Origin: JACKOB01 sp024234575
GTDB lineage: Bacteria > Pseudomonadota > Gammaproteobacteria > Pseudomonadales > Oleiphilaceae
Reading direction: 5' to 3'
Length of the DNA: 64,000 nucleotides
NCBI GenBank assembly: GCA_051208035.1
Contig: JBPJFZ010000001.1
Coordinates: forward strand, 434,001 to 498,000
In this document: one piece after another, positions 37,413 to 46,843 of the stretch
Layout: every line of letters starts with the position of its first letter
Position numbering within the stretch: position 1 is the first letter of the stretch
Notes under the pieces: model-generated
Seen by the model: only the letters and a program-made list of their open reading frames with translations
Database searches by the model: none
What the model was told of the DNA's origin: nothing
Translations under genes and position numbers: made by a program

Positions 37413-39422
37413 TTATTCACCGACGGTGAGAAAACGCTGCAGTTCAGTGCGCTTGATGGATAAACGATCCATTGCCAAATTCACCGGGAACAACGTCACC
37501 TGGGTAAAGAAGTCTCTGGCCATCGTAAGTTTGGATAATCCTTTGTAAAGATTGCCATAAGTACCTGCCATCGCCACGATAGATCGCGATAAGTGCAAAT
37601 AATCACTTTGAATAACAACACCAAGCTGATAAGTATTCGACATTAACTGAAGAATCGTCTGCAGTCGTCGATGTATTCCCGGCATGCGCTCTTTTGACAA
37701 TGTCCTAATGACATGACCTCGCATGGGGGTAATATTTTTCTTGCGCAAAGTTTCATCAAGCATCTGCTTGATTTCTGCAGCACGCTTGCCATTGCCAACA
37801 GGATCTGTGCTCATTTTGATGAGCACCTCTGTAATTTTTTCAGTATCGGCAACCACCACCGCCGCGACGTATTCCCAAACCAAACTCCACTTGCCACGCA
37901 TATCCACGGCATTCCCCCAATCGATAAGATACAGGTGTCCGTTTTGCCCTACCATGATATTTCCGGGATGCAGATCGCCATGGAACTCCTGATGCACAAT
38001 CAAATGCTCGAGAATCGTGTAAAGAAAATTCTCAGCAACCTTGCGTTGGAAGCTTGCTTTTTCTTTGCCTGTTAAGGTTTCAATCGCGTAATTAACGGCC
38101 ATCGCATCTTCAAGAAACTCCATTTCCAGTATCCGGCCAGAACTGGCATACAACTCTGGTACGTCCCACACCGAGGACTTCCGGCTTCGTTCGGCAAAGC
38201 GCCGTTGAATCACCGCTTCATCTTCGAAGTTAAGTTCTTGCTCAAAGCCCTTGGTAAACTCTTTGATTTGCTTGGACATGGACTCAAGGAAGGGGAACAA
38301 CTTTGAATGCGGCGCCCAATACTGACTGCTGATCAGCATCAGCTCAATTGCCAGTGCACCCATCTGAAATTCGCGCTCAAGATTATGCCGCGCGACCTTC
38401 ACTACAACAGGAATCAGAATCTCAACCCCATTTTGAATGACCGGTTTCTTGGCCAAATAGACCGACCCAATTGAGCCTGATTTTAAGGGTTTGTTTACAT
38501 CGAAATTGAAATAAAGCTCCGTCGGCATTTTGCCGTGCACATCCATAAACGCTTCATGCACCTCATCGGGTGTCATGGGGGCTACGTCTTCTTGGAATAC
38601 TTTAAGCTCGCGGGCGATTTCTTCAGGTAAAAAGTCAGAATTGGCAGCTGCTACCTGGGCCATTTTGATAAACAGCGGCCCAAACTCCCGCACCATGCGC
38701 GCCACTATTTGGGCTTGGGCGGCAAAATCTTTAGGATCGGTCTGTAAAAAAGGTTTGATGTAACGAATAGCCTTGATTTGTCGTCTTAAGATACGCAAGT
38801 CGCCCTTCAACACCTGGACTTTTTGTACCATATCTCCAAGCGCATGCTGGTTAACCTTGCGCAGCTGCTTAACACGATTAACTAAATCTACCAGAAGCGG
38901 CTCATAGGTTCTCAACACCAAGCGCACGATATCAAGATTTAGCTCTACCAGCCCACGCAGTTCAGGTGCGCTGATCAGTTCATGGAAGAACCCCCAAAAC
39001 TCATCGACGATTTGCTCGGGAATTTCTACCGGGCTTCGCAGAACTACCTGACGAACAACAAATTTAATGAGATTTTCGGTAGATTCTTCGTTGGGTAGGA
39101 TGCGAACCTTGCGTAAATAAACCGTAATCGCCTTTGAGTGTTCGGACAACGGATGTCTATACAACGCAGCAAACAACGCATCTAACTCTTCTGAAAGGTG
39201 CTCGCGCGTAACTTCTTCGTCGCTAACCAATATTTGCGCGAGGGGCATGAACGCCTTGGGCAGCTTTACGGTGCTCATAGCAAAATCACCTGCACCGCGC
39301 AAAACACTCCCGGTTCTATCTCGAAGGACAGGCAGATTGATCTCTATGACTTTTTTACGCTCAGTGACACTTTTCAGTGCTTTTGGCTCAGTGCCTTCTG
39401 ATGACTTGCTATCCTTAACCAT
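37413..39422 (-). CDS. ABC1/UbiB-family atypical kinase with altered signature motifs
   Basis: The 669-residue protein belongs to the ABC1/AarF/UbiB kinase-like family. Residues 1-240 are a long N-terminal extension with helices. From about residue 245 the family domain begins. The invariant KxGQ reads KMAQ here (residues 253-256), and the alanine-rich loop reads SGSIGSVY (315-322). The ATP-site lysine is in VVVKVARH (342), the catalytic loop is HGDLHPGN (481-488), and the metal motif is DWG (501-503). UbiB supports ubiquinone synthesis; this divergent form may have another role. It is monocistronic, with 299 bases of non-coding DNA upstream in which no promoter is clear. Confidence 0.88.
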   Translation of the reverse strand: MVKDSKSSEGTEPKALKSVTERKKVIEINLPVLRDRTGSVLRGAGDFAMSTVKLPKAFMPLAQILVSDEEVTREHLSEELDALFAALYRHPLSEHSKAITVYLRKVRILPNEESTENLIKFVVRQVVLRSPVEIPEQIVDEFWGFFHELISAPELRGLVELNLDIVRLVLRTYEPLLVDLVNRVKQLRKVNQHALGDMVQKVQVLKGDLRILRRQIKAIRYIKPFLQTDPKDFAAQAQIVARMVREFGPLFIKMAQVAAANSDFLPEEIARELKVFQEDVAPMTPDEVHEAFMDVHGKMPTELYFNFDVNKPLKSGSIGSVYLAKKPVIQNGVEILIPVVVKVARHNLEREFQMGALAIELMLISSQYWAPHSKLFPFLESMSKQIKEFTKGFEQELNFEDEAVIQRRFAERSRKSSVWDVPELYASSGRILEMEFLEDAMAVNYAIETLTGKEKASFQRKVAENFLYTILEHLIVHQEFHGDLHPGNIMVGQNGHLYLIDWGNAVDMRGKWSLVWEYVAAVVVADTEKITEVLIKMSTDPVGNGKRAAEIKQMLDETLRKKNITPMRGHVIRTLSKERMPGIHRRLQTILQLMSNTYQLGVVIQSDYLHLSRSIVAMAGTYGNLYKGLSKLTMARDFFTQVTLFPVNLAMDRLSIKRTELQRFLTVGE

Positions 39423-39721
39423 TAATTTTCCGGTGTCGCAAACAAACTTTGAAAGTAACCATTTATTAAAAATATCTATTATTGTTCTGAGGCGTTTTCT
39501 TTCACAACAACATTATCAATTCTGGATATTGGGCGTAGTTCTGAGAAAACAATGATTCCACGGCCGCAATACTCAATCTTCCAGCGGTTTTCGCAACCTA
39601 AACCCGCCAATTTCCAAGGCCATTATAAACGGGACGCTGCTGAATCTATACCGTAAAATTCACACTATCGCATTATTAAATTGGCTTTAACACCAACGTC
39701 CCTCATTTTGCTAGCTGAGAG

Positions 39722-40615
39722 TCAGGTTGATGCGATCAAACTATTAATGGCGTCGGCGAATTCCTTTGGTGAGTCTTCCTGCAGGAAGTGGCCACCGCGC
39801 AGGGTGACGTGGGGCAAGCCCTGTGTTCCCGGGATGCGCTCCTGAAAGTAGCGGTCACCGCCCCGCATAATGGGGTCACCACTACTAAACGTTGTAAGAA
39901 ATGGCTTGTTCCATCGTCCAAAAACCTGCCAGGCCTGACGGTTTTTTTCTGACTCCACATTGTCGGGAGAAACCGGCACTAACTTGGGAAATGCTCTCGC
40001 CCCTGCTTTGTACTTTGCATTAGGAAAAGGCGCATCATAGGCTTTTTTCTCTGCCTCACTTAATTTACGCCGGCTTCCCAAGTCGACAATTTTACTAATC
40101 GGAAACCAGGGGCTATAGACCGCAAAGGTTTTCCAAACTGTAAATGCCAAAGGAATATTCTGATCTCCCGTAGGCAAAAACCCATTACCCACGACAATCC
40201 GGGAAAAAAGAGGCTCTAGTTCTGCGGCAATGCGCAACCCTATTAACGACCCCCAATCCTGACAGACCAGGGTAATATTTGTTAGCTGTAATGCGGTGAT
40301 TAACGACTTCACCCAATCAACGTGCCTTTGGTAGCTATAGTCGGCTATCCTTGGCAACTTATCAGACTTACCAAAACCAATAAGATCAGGGGCTATTACG
40401 CGATGCCCTGCGGCAACACACAAAGGTATCATATGGCGATAAAGATATGACCAGGAAGGCTCGCCGTGCATCATTAACACCACCTGTCCTCGCTTGTCAC
40501 CTTCATCAACATAATGCATGCGTAATCCGTCCACCTCATGGTAATTGGGCTTAAACGGATAATCAGGTAGATCCATAAAGCGGTGTTCAGGGGTTCTAAG
40601 GGGCTGCTTGCTCAT
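39722..40615 (-). CDS. Haloalkane dehalogenase (subfamily I type)
   Basis: Alpha/beta hydrolase, 297 residues from the ATG at 40615 (AGAGGA about 7 bases upstream). It probably hydrolyses carbon-halogen bonds of haloalkanes to alcohols. The oxyanion region is HGEPSWSYLYR; the nucleophile is Asp120 in LVCQDWGSLIG, with Trp121 next to it as in dehalogenases. The acid is in TTFSSGDPIMRGGD and the base in GGHFLQEDSP. N-terminal FKPNYHEVDGLRMHYVDEG also fits subfamily I. Substrate preference cannot be predicted. It is divergent from an SDR gene with 159 bases between. Confidence 0.9.
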   Translation of the reverse strand: MSKQPLRTPEHRFMDLPDYPFKPNYHEVDGLRMHYVDEGDKRGQVVLMMHGEPSWSYLYRHMIPLCVAAGHRVIAPDLIGFGKSDKLPRIADYSYQRHVDWVKSLITALQLTNITLVCQDWGSLIGLRIAAELEPLFSRIVVGNGFLPTGDQNIPLAFTVWKTFAVYSPWFPISKIVDLGSRRKLSEAEKKAYDAPFPNAKYKAGARAFPKLVPVSPDNVESEKNRQAWQVFGRWNKPFLTTFSSGDPIMRGGDRYFQERIPGTQGLPHVTLRGGHFLQEDSPKEFADAINSLIAST

Positions 40616-40774
40616 TGCTTTTTCCTCTTTAATTATATTTTTTCTGCAATCTGCGATCACTGTAAAACACAATTGACCGCAAGTCATTTACAATCTAAAG
40701 AAATCCACTTAGGATGCATCCCATACAATTTATTTCCAATAATGTCACCTAAGTAATGCCAAAGGGAGATTGCG

Positions 40775-41551
40775 ATGACTACGAAAACTGTTCTAATAAC
40801 GGGCGCCTCAAGTGGAATTGGCTATGCGATTGCGAAACGGTTTGCCAGCGAAGGCTATGCCGTTGTCTTGGTCGCCAGGCGCAAAGAAAAACTGGATGCC
40901 GTGGCCAAGGAGCTGAAACAAAAATACGCAACGCCAGTTACAACCATTTCCCATGACCTCAGTGCACACAATGCCGCAAGAACACTGTATACAAAAATGG
41001 GCGAACTCAATATTAACGTCGATGTTCTGGTTAACAACGCAGGCCGTGGCCACTATGGTCAGTGCATCGACCTTGACGTCGAAATGGAAGAAGAGACCAT
41101 TGCCCTTAACGTTACTGCTTTAACTTCGCTGTCGAAACTGTTTGGTAAAGCAATGGCTTCCCGTCATCAGGGTCACATCATTAACATTGCCTCTATCGCG
41201 GCTTTTATTCCAGGCCCAGGTATGGCTGTCTACAACGCGAGTAAAGCCTTTGTACTATCATTTTCGGAAGCACTGCATGAAGAGCTGCGAGCTAGTGGTG
41301 TTGGCGTAACAGCCTCCTGCCCAGGTCCGACCGAATCTGAGTTTTTTGAGCTGGCAGGCACGGACAAAATGGATAATCTTAAATATGCCCAAATGATGAG
41401 TGCTGATGTCGTCGCCGACGAGATCTACACAGCAATGATTAAAAACAAAAGTTTTGTTGTGCATGGTGCTTCTAACAAATTAGTAACCATGTTGCCCAGA
41501 ACCATGCCAAGAACACTGGTTGCCAGAATGGTAAAGGCACTGATGAAATAA
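40775..41551 (+). CDS. Short-chain dehydrogenase/reductase (classical SDR)
   Basis: The 258-residue protein has the classical SDR layout: nucleotide loop GASSGIGYA (about residue 10), arginine at ARRKEK suggesting NADP(H) preference, NNAGRGHYG, catalytic Ser in NIASIAAF and Tyr/Lys in YNASK. AAGGGAG lies before the ATG. It may oxidise or reduce an alcohol; the substrate is unknown. The divergent dehalogenase gene raises the possibility that it handles the alcohol product, but this is only a positional hint. It is convergent with the MFS gene. Confidence 0.93.
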   Translation: MTTKTVLITGASSGIGYAIAKRFASEGYAVVLVARRKEKLDAVAKELKQKYATPVTTISHDLSAHNAARTLYTKMGELNINVDVLVNNAGRGHYGQCIDLDVEMEEETIALNVTALTSLSKLFGKAMASRHQGHIINIASIAAFIPGPGMAVYNASKAFVLSFSEALHEELRASGVGVTASCPGPTESEFFELAGTDKMDNLKYAQMMSADVVADEIYTAMIKNKSFVVHGASNKLVTMLPRTMPRTLVARMVKALMK

Positions 41552-41583
41552 GGGCTTTACACCGCTAACCGCACCTAGAGCCG

Positions 41584-42870
41584 TCAGGCCGTTTCAGAAG
41601 TTGGATGAAACGGCTTGTCCGCCAGCTTTGCAAACTGGTCTTTTACGAATAGCCGGTACAGTGGTATCAGGCAAACCCAGGTCACTCCCATCGCCAGTAA
41701 GAACAGAAACTCAAACCCCAGTAGCCTTGCAATCGTACCTGACACCAAACTTCCCACGCCTGCAATCATCACCTGCAGACACGCCTGCAGCGTATAATCG
41801 GCACCTTCGCTGCCGGCTCGGCAATGGGCCATCATCAGCGCAAACAGCGCCACGGTCGCCATAGCATCGGCAACTTGCTCGGTAATCGAAACTGTCATAA
41901 TAAACATCCAGCCACTTTGCCCATCAATCAACGCATATGCTCCTAGCGACAACCCCTGCATTAGCCCAAAAGCAAGCAGACAAAACTTTGGGCCTAAACG
42001 TAGATAGATAGCACCACTTACGAACGCTGCGACAACGCCGCACAGGTTGGCTATCACGGTTAATTCAGCGAGTTGTGTCAGCGATACACCGCTATCAACT
42101 AACAAGGGTTTGATCATCGCAGAACCAAGTGAATCTCCAACTTTGTACAGGCACATCACCACCAGCCAGTATGTCATTCCCGGCCGCCTGGTGAAGCTTA
42201 TCAGCTGATGCAAAATCCACTGCAGGCCGTGACTTTTTGGTGCTGGGTTTGGCTCTGGTATAGCCGCTGCAACTGGCACGTTTGCAGACACGCTAATTTC
42301 TTTAAAAAGAAAAACGGGTAGCAGGCAAACAGCCACCAGCACGGCCATTAGCCATAAGGTCGGAGCCCAGCCTATCTGGTCCATGCCAAAGAGAATCGCA
42401 GCGCCCCCGAACAATAACCCGACTTTATAACCCGAGACCTGCACACTATTACCCAGCCCACGCAGCGGGGCGGGCAACATTTTTACAGCTAAGCCATCAG
42501 TGGCAATATCTTGCGTTGCGCAAAAGGTATTAAGTAAAAACACCAACAAAAACAACAGCGATATATTCCACACACCTAACGATGAGAGATCAACAAAAAC
42601 CATCAGTGTCAGTGCAAACACTGTAAGAACTTGCATAAGCAAAATCCAAAATCGGTGCTTGCCAGCAGAAGTGACATAATAACGCTCTACATAGGGTGCC
42701 CAAAGAAACTTTAGTACCCAGGGGAGTGCCAGCAGCTTAATAAAGCCAATGGCCTCTAGTGGCGCTCCTTGGGAGCGTAATATGGGCGGTAACGCATGCA
42801 CCAGCAAGCCGGCAGGAAAGCCTTGTAAAAAATAAAGTAGCCCGAGCAGGCACCAATACCTTAGTTTCAT
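41584..42870 (-). CDS. AmpG-like major facilitator transporter
   Basis: The 428-residue protein is strongly hydrophobic, with about 12 predicted membrane helices. The N-terminus (YWCLLGLLYFLQGFPAGLLV) and the following ALPPILRSQG, ALPWVLKFLWAPYVERY resemble AmpG, the permease for muropeptides (GlcNAc-anhydroMurNAc peptides). A charged loop lies between the two halves. AmpG proteins and related acetyl-CoA transporters share these motifs, so the substrate is not settled. It is convergent with the SDR gene. Confidence 0.82.
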   Translation of the reverse strand: MKLRYWCLLGLLYFLQGFPAGLLVHALPPILRSQGAPLEAIGFIKLLALPWVLKFLWAPYVERYYVTSAGKHRFWILLMQVLTVFALTLMVFVDLSSLGVWNISLLFLLVFLLNTFCATQDIATDGLAVKMLPAPLRGLGNSVQVSGYKVGLLFGGAAILFGMDQIGWAPTLWLMAVLVAVCLLPVFLFKEISVSANVPVAAAIPEPNPAPKSHGLQWILHQLISFTRRPGMTYWLVVMCLYKVGDSLGSAMIKPLLVDSGVSLTQLAELTVIANLCGVVAAFVSGAIYLRLGPKFCLLAFGLMQGLSLGAYALIDGQSGWMFIMTVSITEQVADAMATVALFALMMAHCRAGSEGADYTLQACLQVMIAGVGSLVSGTIARLLGFEFLFLLAMGVTWVCLIPLYRLFVKDQFAKLADKPFHPTSETA

Positions 42871-42912
42871 GGGTAACTAAAAACTCATAATTGACGAGGA
42901 CACATAGGCAGG

Positions 42913-44256
42913 CTACTTTTTGTGCAGCGAAAACAAGGTGAACTCTTCGTCAGCCTCTACAACAGGCTGTGTTACTTCTGCGATATCGACACTTTCGACC
43001 AGCGTTGGTGCTCTTTTCATGGGCTTGTCATCAACATTTACCGCAAGATCAAAAACTTCAAGATATTGATTTATTTGGGTAAACAGCGATTCTGATTGAC
43101 GAAGTATTTCTACTTTTTTTGTCGCAATATAGGTGTGCAGCGCGTACGCATGCGCTGACAAATGCTGACGAACAAGCCATTGCAGCAGCTCGATTTCATT
43201 GAGTGATGCTCCCACTTTAAACGCAAGTGAGGACTTATCCAAATCTGGCTGCTGAACCTTTCCGGTTAACAAGTCATAACTGTCCCATAAAGGAGAGACG
43301 GATGCAGTAGATAGTACGCCAGACGAGTTGGTAATCAACCAAAGACGATAAGGGATTTTACTCATCGCCGGTGTCTGCCCATTTTTAATAAGCGCCTTTA
43401 AATCAGCAACAATCGCCAGCATTTTACGCACGTTTCGTGTCAACTCGGCGCGATTATCTTCCAATAGCACCAACCGCTTCTCTATATCAGCAGGCCCAGG
43501 TGGAAAGCGTTCTTTATGAGCAGGCAACACCTTGATTAGACGATAGATGTGTTGATATGTCGTGCCAAACCGAAAAAGCCCTTGTGCATTGCCTATTGTT
43601 ATTAAGGCGTTCATTGTTTGCATTTTTTTCGGTAACAATAAATAAGTCGTCAACAGATCGTTACAGGCCATAACAATTTTTTGTGAAGCACTTAAACCTG
43701 TCGCCTTGGCTTCGTCCTCATTAATCATATTGGCATCAACAGCAAGATCGAGAAGCCTAAAAACGTTGATGGATAGCCCTGGAACATCGTAAAGCACTTC
43801 GCGCACATATCCGCAATAAGCTAGTTTTTCACTGCTGCTGTACATCACGTCGGGGTAGGCAAATGTTTTGACTTGGGGGGGTAGTTCCGTGCCTGCATGG
43901 GTGGGTTTTATGACGGGCGTGTCCCCTGCAACCCCGGCCATTTTTAGTAGCCCACTTAAAAAAGCCTCTTGCGCTTCGATTAATGAAATCTTTTGTTCAC
44001 GTACTGTTAGGTAAGACAAAGCTGCAATAGCCGTTGCATGAGACCATGCCAATGGATTGCTGGATGCGATCTGGGCAAGAATTGCCATCAGCTCTTTTTC
44101 TTCACCATAAGTTGTGAATATATCTTTAATTTCATGATGACAATTACGAGCGTGGCATAACTCCCATATCTCGCGATGCTGACGCAGCTGATCGGAATAT
44201 GCCTCGAACAACGCTTGCGATTGTATGTTGTCGTCGTCTTTCGTCGTCATTTTCAT
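42913..44256 (-). CDS. Unknown 447-residue cytoplasmic protein (weak HD-like segment)
   Basis: I do not recognise this family. The protein has no signal peptide or membrane segment. Residues 60-110 (SHATAIAALSYLTVREQKIS and the following LSGLLKMAGV) faintly resemble the helices of an HD-GYP domain, with the HD pair replaced by KM; this is speculative. The middle is helical and leucine-rich, with a Lys/Arg-rich part around residue 245 (HKERFPPG). The C-terminal quarter (residues 365-447) has mixed charge and ends acidic (EADEEFTLFSLHKK). Two start codons six bases apart are possible. It lies downstream of a 252-base intergenic region and upstream of the MFS gene on the same strand (42 bases). 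Confidence 0.7.
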   Translation of the reverse strand: MKMTTKDDDNIQSQALFEAYSDQLRQHREIWELCHARNCHHEIKDIFTTYGEEKELMAILAQIASSNPLAWSHATAIAALSYLTVREQKISLIEAQEAFLSGLLKMAGVAGDTPVIKPTHAGTELPPQVKTFAYPDVMYSSSEKLAYCGYVREVLYDVPGLSINVFRLLDLAVDANMINEDEAKATGLSASQKIVMACNDLLTTYLLLPKKMQTMNALITIGNAQGLFRFGTTYQHIYRLIKVLPAHKERFPPGPADIEKRLVLLEDNRAELTRNVRKMLAIVADLKALIKNGQTPAMSKIPYRLWLITNSSGVLSTASVSPLWDSYDLLTGKVQQPDLDKSSLAFKVGASLNEIELLQWLVRQHLSAHAYALHTYIATKKVEILRQSESLFTQINQYLEVFDLAVNVDDKPMKRAPTLVESVDIAEVTQPVVEADEEFTLFSLHKK

Positions 44257-44508
44257 AACACAGATATCGATATTTTTATTTTAGCGATCAGACAGTGAGT
44301 TCTGCCAGCACCATCACCTGGAAGCCCATTTACTAACATTCTGAATTTAGTGTAGCTCAGTAATCCCTTTCACATTATTAAAGGAATAGATAAACTCGGA
44401 AGCAGACACAATTTTGCACAGCCAGGCAATCATACGAGACAATCTCGGTCATGCCTACGGCTTACGCATATTTTATCCATGATATTTCATTAACATTGAG
44501 GATTCATA

Positions 44509-45546
44509 ATGCTGGTACTGGTTACAGGGGCGAATGGTCACATTGGCGCAAACGTTGTACGCGCATTACTCGTTAAAGGCCATAAAGTCAGAGCCTTCGT
44601 TAGAAATAACGCGGATATTCGGGGGCTTGAGGGTCTGCAAGTGGAATACTTTCACGGTGATGTAATGGATCCCAGCCCTCTTGCCCAAGCTGCAGAAGGG
44701 TGTGATGCGATCATTCATCTTGCGGCAGTTTACAAAACCATCGCCAAAACCCCCGAAGAAATCGTCGAGCCAGCTATTAAAGGCGCAGAAAATGTTTTTG
44801 CCGCCGCCGCCAAAGCCGGCATTAAGCGCGTGGTATACACCAGCTCTGTAGCCAGCGTCGGCTTTTCATACGATGCGCAAACGCTGCGCTCTGGCGATGA
44901 TTGGAATGAAGATCCACAAAACCCCTACTACATCGCCAAAACACGCAGTGAACAAAAAGCCCAAGAGCTGGCGAAAAAGCATGACATTCATTTGGTTGTC
45001 ATCTGCCCCGCAATTGTTTTAGGTGCTTACGACTACCGTGTCACCCCGTCTAATCAACTGGTAATGGATTGGATAAATGGCACTGGGCAAACCTACAAAG
45101 GCGGGCTGAATCTAGTCGATGTGCGTGATGTGGCGCAAGCGCACGTAGAAGCACTGGACAAAGGAAATTGCTGTCAACGATACATCCTGGGTGGCGAAAA
45201 TATAGCCGTGAAACAAATTGGCGAGCTGCTCAAAGAGATGACCGGCATCAAACCACTTTACCTACCCTTTGGTCGTTCAGCGACGCTTCTGACTGCAAAA
45301 ATTGTTGAGAAGATTTGTAAACTCTTTGGCATCACGCCACCGTTCACTTATGACTTAGTCTATGAAGTGGCCGAACGCTACGCCTACTACGACACCAGTG
45401 CAACGCTTAAAGACTTGCAGATACAGCCACGCAGCGCCAAGGACGCGCTGGCAAATTCAATTCAGTGGTTACTCAAGACTAATAAAATCAAACACTCCCT
45501 GTCTGGGCGTGTTTCCGAGAAGTTCAAAGCTTACACTTCAGATTAA
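44509..45546 (+). CDS. NAD-dependent epimerase/dehydratase (extended SDR, HpnA-like)
   Basis: The protein has 345 residues. The nucleotide-binding loop is VTGANGHIGANVV, and the active-site Tyr/Lys pair lies in PYYIAKTRSEQ. VYTSSVASVGF also fits extended SDRs. Similar proteins are dihydroflavonol-4-reductase-like or the hopanoid-associated epimerase HpnA; no squalene-hopene gene lies nearby, so this assignment is open. The C-terminal 60 residues are less conserved. GAGGATT precedes the ATG. It is convergent with the PspA gene, and a hairpin lies between the two. Confidence 0.88.
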   Translation: MLVLVTGANGHIGANVVRALLVKGHKVRAFVRNNADIRGLEGLQVEYFHGDVMDPSPLAQAAEGCDAIIHLAAVYKTIAKTPEEIVEPAIKGAENVFAAAAKAGIKRVVYTSSVASVGFSYDAQTLRSGDDWNEDPQNPYYIAKTRSEQKAQELAKKHDIHLVVICPAIVLGAYDYRVTPSNQLVMDWINGTGQTYKGGLNLVDVRDVAQAHVEALDKGNCCQRYILGGENIAVKQIGELLKEMTGIKPLYLPFGRSATLLTAKIVEKICKLFGITPPFTYDLVYEVAERYAYYDTSATLKDLQIQPRSAKDALANSIQWLLKTNKIKHSLSGRVSEKFKAYTSD

Positions 45547-45567
45547 ATACTTAATCACCAACCACCG

Positions 45568-45606
45568 GTCTCGATGCACATGGTGTTAATGCTGGTGCAT
45601 CGAGAC
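45568..45606. repeat. Perfect 12-base inverted repeat between convergent genes
   Basis: GTCTCGATGCAC and GTGCATCGAGAC are perfect complements with a 15-base loop. It lies between the epimerase stop and the PspA gene stop. It is too long to be chance but lacks a T run; it may act as a transcription stop or mRNA end. Confidence 0.5.
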
Positions 45607-45640
45607 TGAAAATGCTCTGTGTTAAATAAACAAAGCACGA

Positions 45641-46339
45641 CTATGCAACAGGTGTTGATTTCGCTTTCAACTGCAATAATAAATCCCTCACCTTTTCTTT
45701 ACGGTCATTCATTCCTGCCGCTTTAATCTTTGCATCCAGACTACCCTCTCCCATTTGACTATCAATTTCCTGCATCGCCTGCAGGGAGTCATCAAACCTA
45801 GTCTGCCGTGATTTTATCCGTGAAGCGGAATCTTTCAAATCAGCTAAAGTGCCACTCAAACCATATGCGTCACCACCGGCCAGTGTTGCCGCCTTTCCGG
45901 CGCTGCTAACGGCACGCGCCATAATCAATTCTCTTCTGTATTTCTGGGTTTGCATGACGGCAGCCTGAATATTAGCCGTGATTTTCTTTTCACGCGCAAT
46001 CAAGGATGCGATCGAGATGCTTAAGGCTAAAATATTCTCCTGTTTTTGAAGAATATCTTCGGCAATCTCTTCGGCTAAACTATCCTCAGCTTTAGCCATG
46101 GCCTCACCCGCTTGCTTTTCTCTGGTTAACGTCAGTTTCTCAACATGGGATTTTTCTCTTTCTAGTTGATAGCGCTCGGCGATAACCTGTGAAAGATGAA
46201 CTTTGGATAGCTGGATTCCTTTTTCTGCATCAAGAATTTCTTGCTCGAAAATCCTGATTTCGTTTTTATCCACCAGCACTTCTCCACTTTCTCTCACGGA
46301 AGCACGCAATGCGGATGACAATTTACTGATAATATTCAT
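45641..46339 (-). CDS. PspA/IM30-family membrane stress protein
   Basis: The 232-residue protein has the long coiled-coil expected for PspA (residues 25-150), with the start MNIISKLSSALRASVRESGEVLVDKNEIRIFEQEI read here in parts. PspA proteins bind damaged inner membrane and help keep proton motive force. It is preceded by yiaA on the same strand with 39 bases between. The yiaA-pspA order occurs in other gammaproteobacteria. A psp-type sigma-54 activator is not visible nearby. Confidence 0.82.
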   Translation of the reverse strand: MNIISKLSSALRASVRESGEVLVDKNEIRIFEQEILDAEKGIQLSKVHLSQVIAERYQLEREKSHVEKLTLTREKQAGEAMAKAEDSLAEEIAEDILQKQENILALSISIASLIAREKKITANIQAAVMQTQKYRRELIMARAVSSAGKAATLAGGDAYGLSGTLADLKDSASRIKSRQTRFDDSLQAMQEIDSQMGEGSLDAKIKAAGMNDRKEKVRDLLLQLKAKSTPVA

Positions 46340-46378
46340 GTTTTACGCCCTCTACACTCATTAGAATTATTTGGTCGA

Positions 46379-46654
46379 TTATTCCGCACCGTATTCTTTA
46401 ATAATCTGTTGGGCTCTCGCCTCAGATATTTTATTAATGAGACGACTACTTTCATGATCATCTCGCAAAGTTTTAGATAGCGTGATGGTTGAACTCACGA
46501 CAAACATCGCACATATGGAAAGGTAGCCTTTTATCATCAAATCTCCCGGAATTAGAATAATTCCAGAGGCCATTGCCAGTAATGAAATAACAAAAGATGC
46601 CTTCACAAAAAACATCCAGCTCTGGCTATTGCTCTGCACTTCTTCGATTACCAT
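46379..46654 (-). CDS. YiaA/YiaB family inner membrane protein
   Basis: A 91-residue protein with two membrane segments (FFVKASFVISLLAMASGIIL and YLSICAMFVVSSTITL) and the family hallmark TLSKTLRDDHES at the end of the second segment. The C-terminal helix (INKISEARAQQIIKEYGAE) faces the cytoplasm. The function of this family is unknown. It lies upstream of the PspA gene and is divergent from the XRE regulator, suggesting that all three belong to a membrane-stress module. Confidence 0.85.
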   Translation of the reverse strand: MVIEEVQSNSQSWMFFVKASFVISLLAMASGIILIPGDLMIKGYLSICAMFVVSSTITLSKTLRDDHESSRLINKISEARAQQIIKEYGAE

Positions 46655-46843
46655 TTTTCGATCTCCTGTTGCTTATTTATGCCCTGCGGCGCAACCCTAT
46701 GACGCTGTTCAGGGATGGCCTTACGATATGAAAAAGGCACACTGAATAAAACGAAAACAGCAATAAGCGCTATGAGCAGTACGTTTTGTACTATTATTTA
46801 ATACTTTATTCTGCACAACAGAAAAACAGTAAGGTAACCTGAC

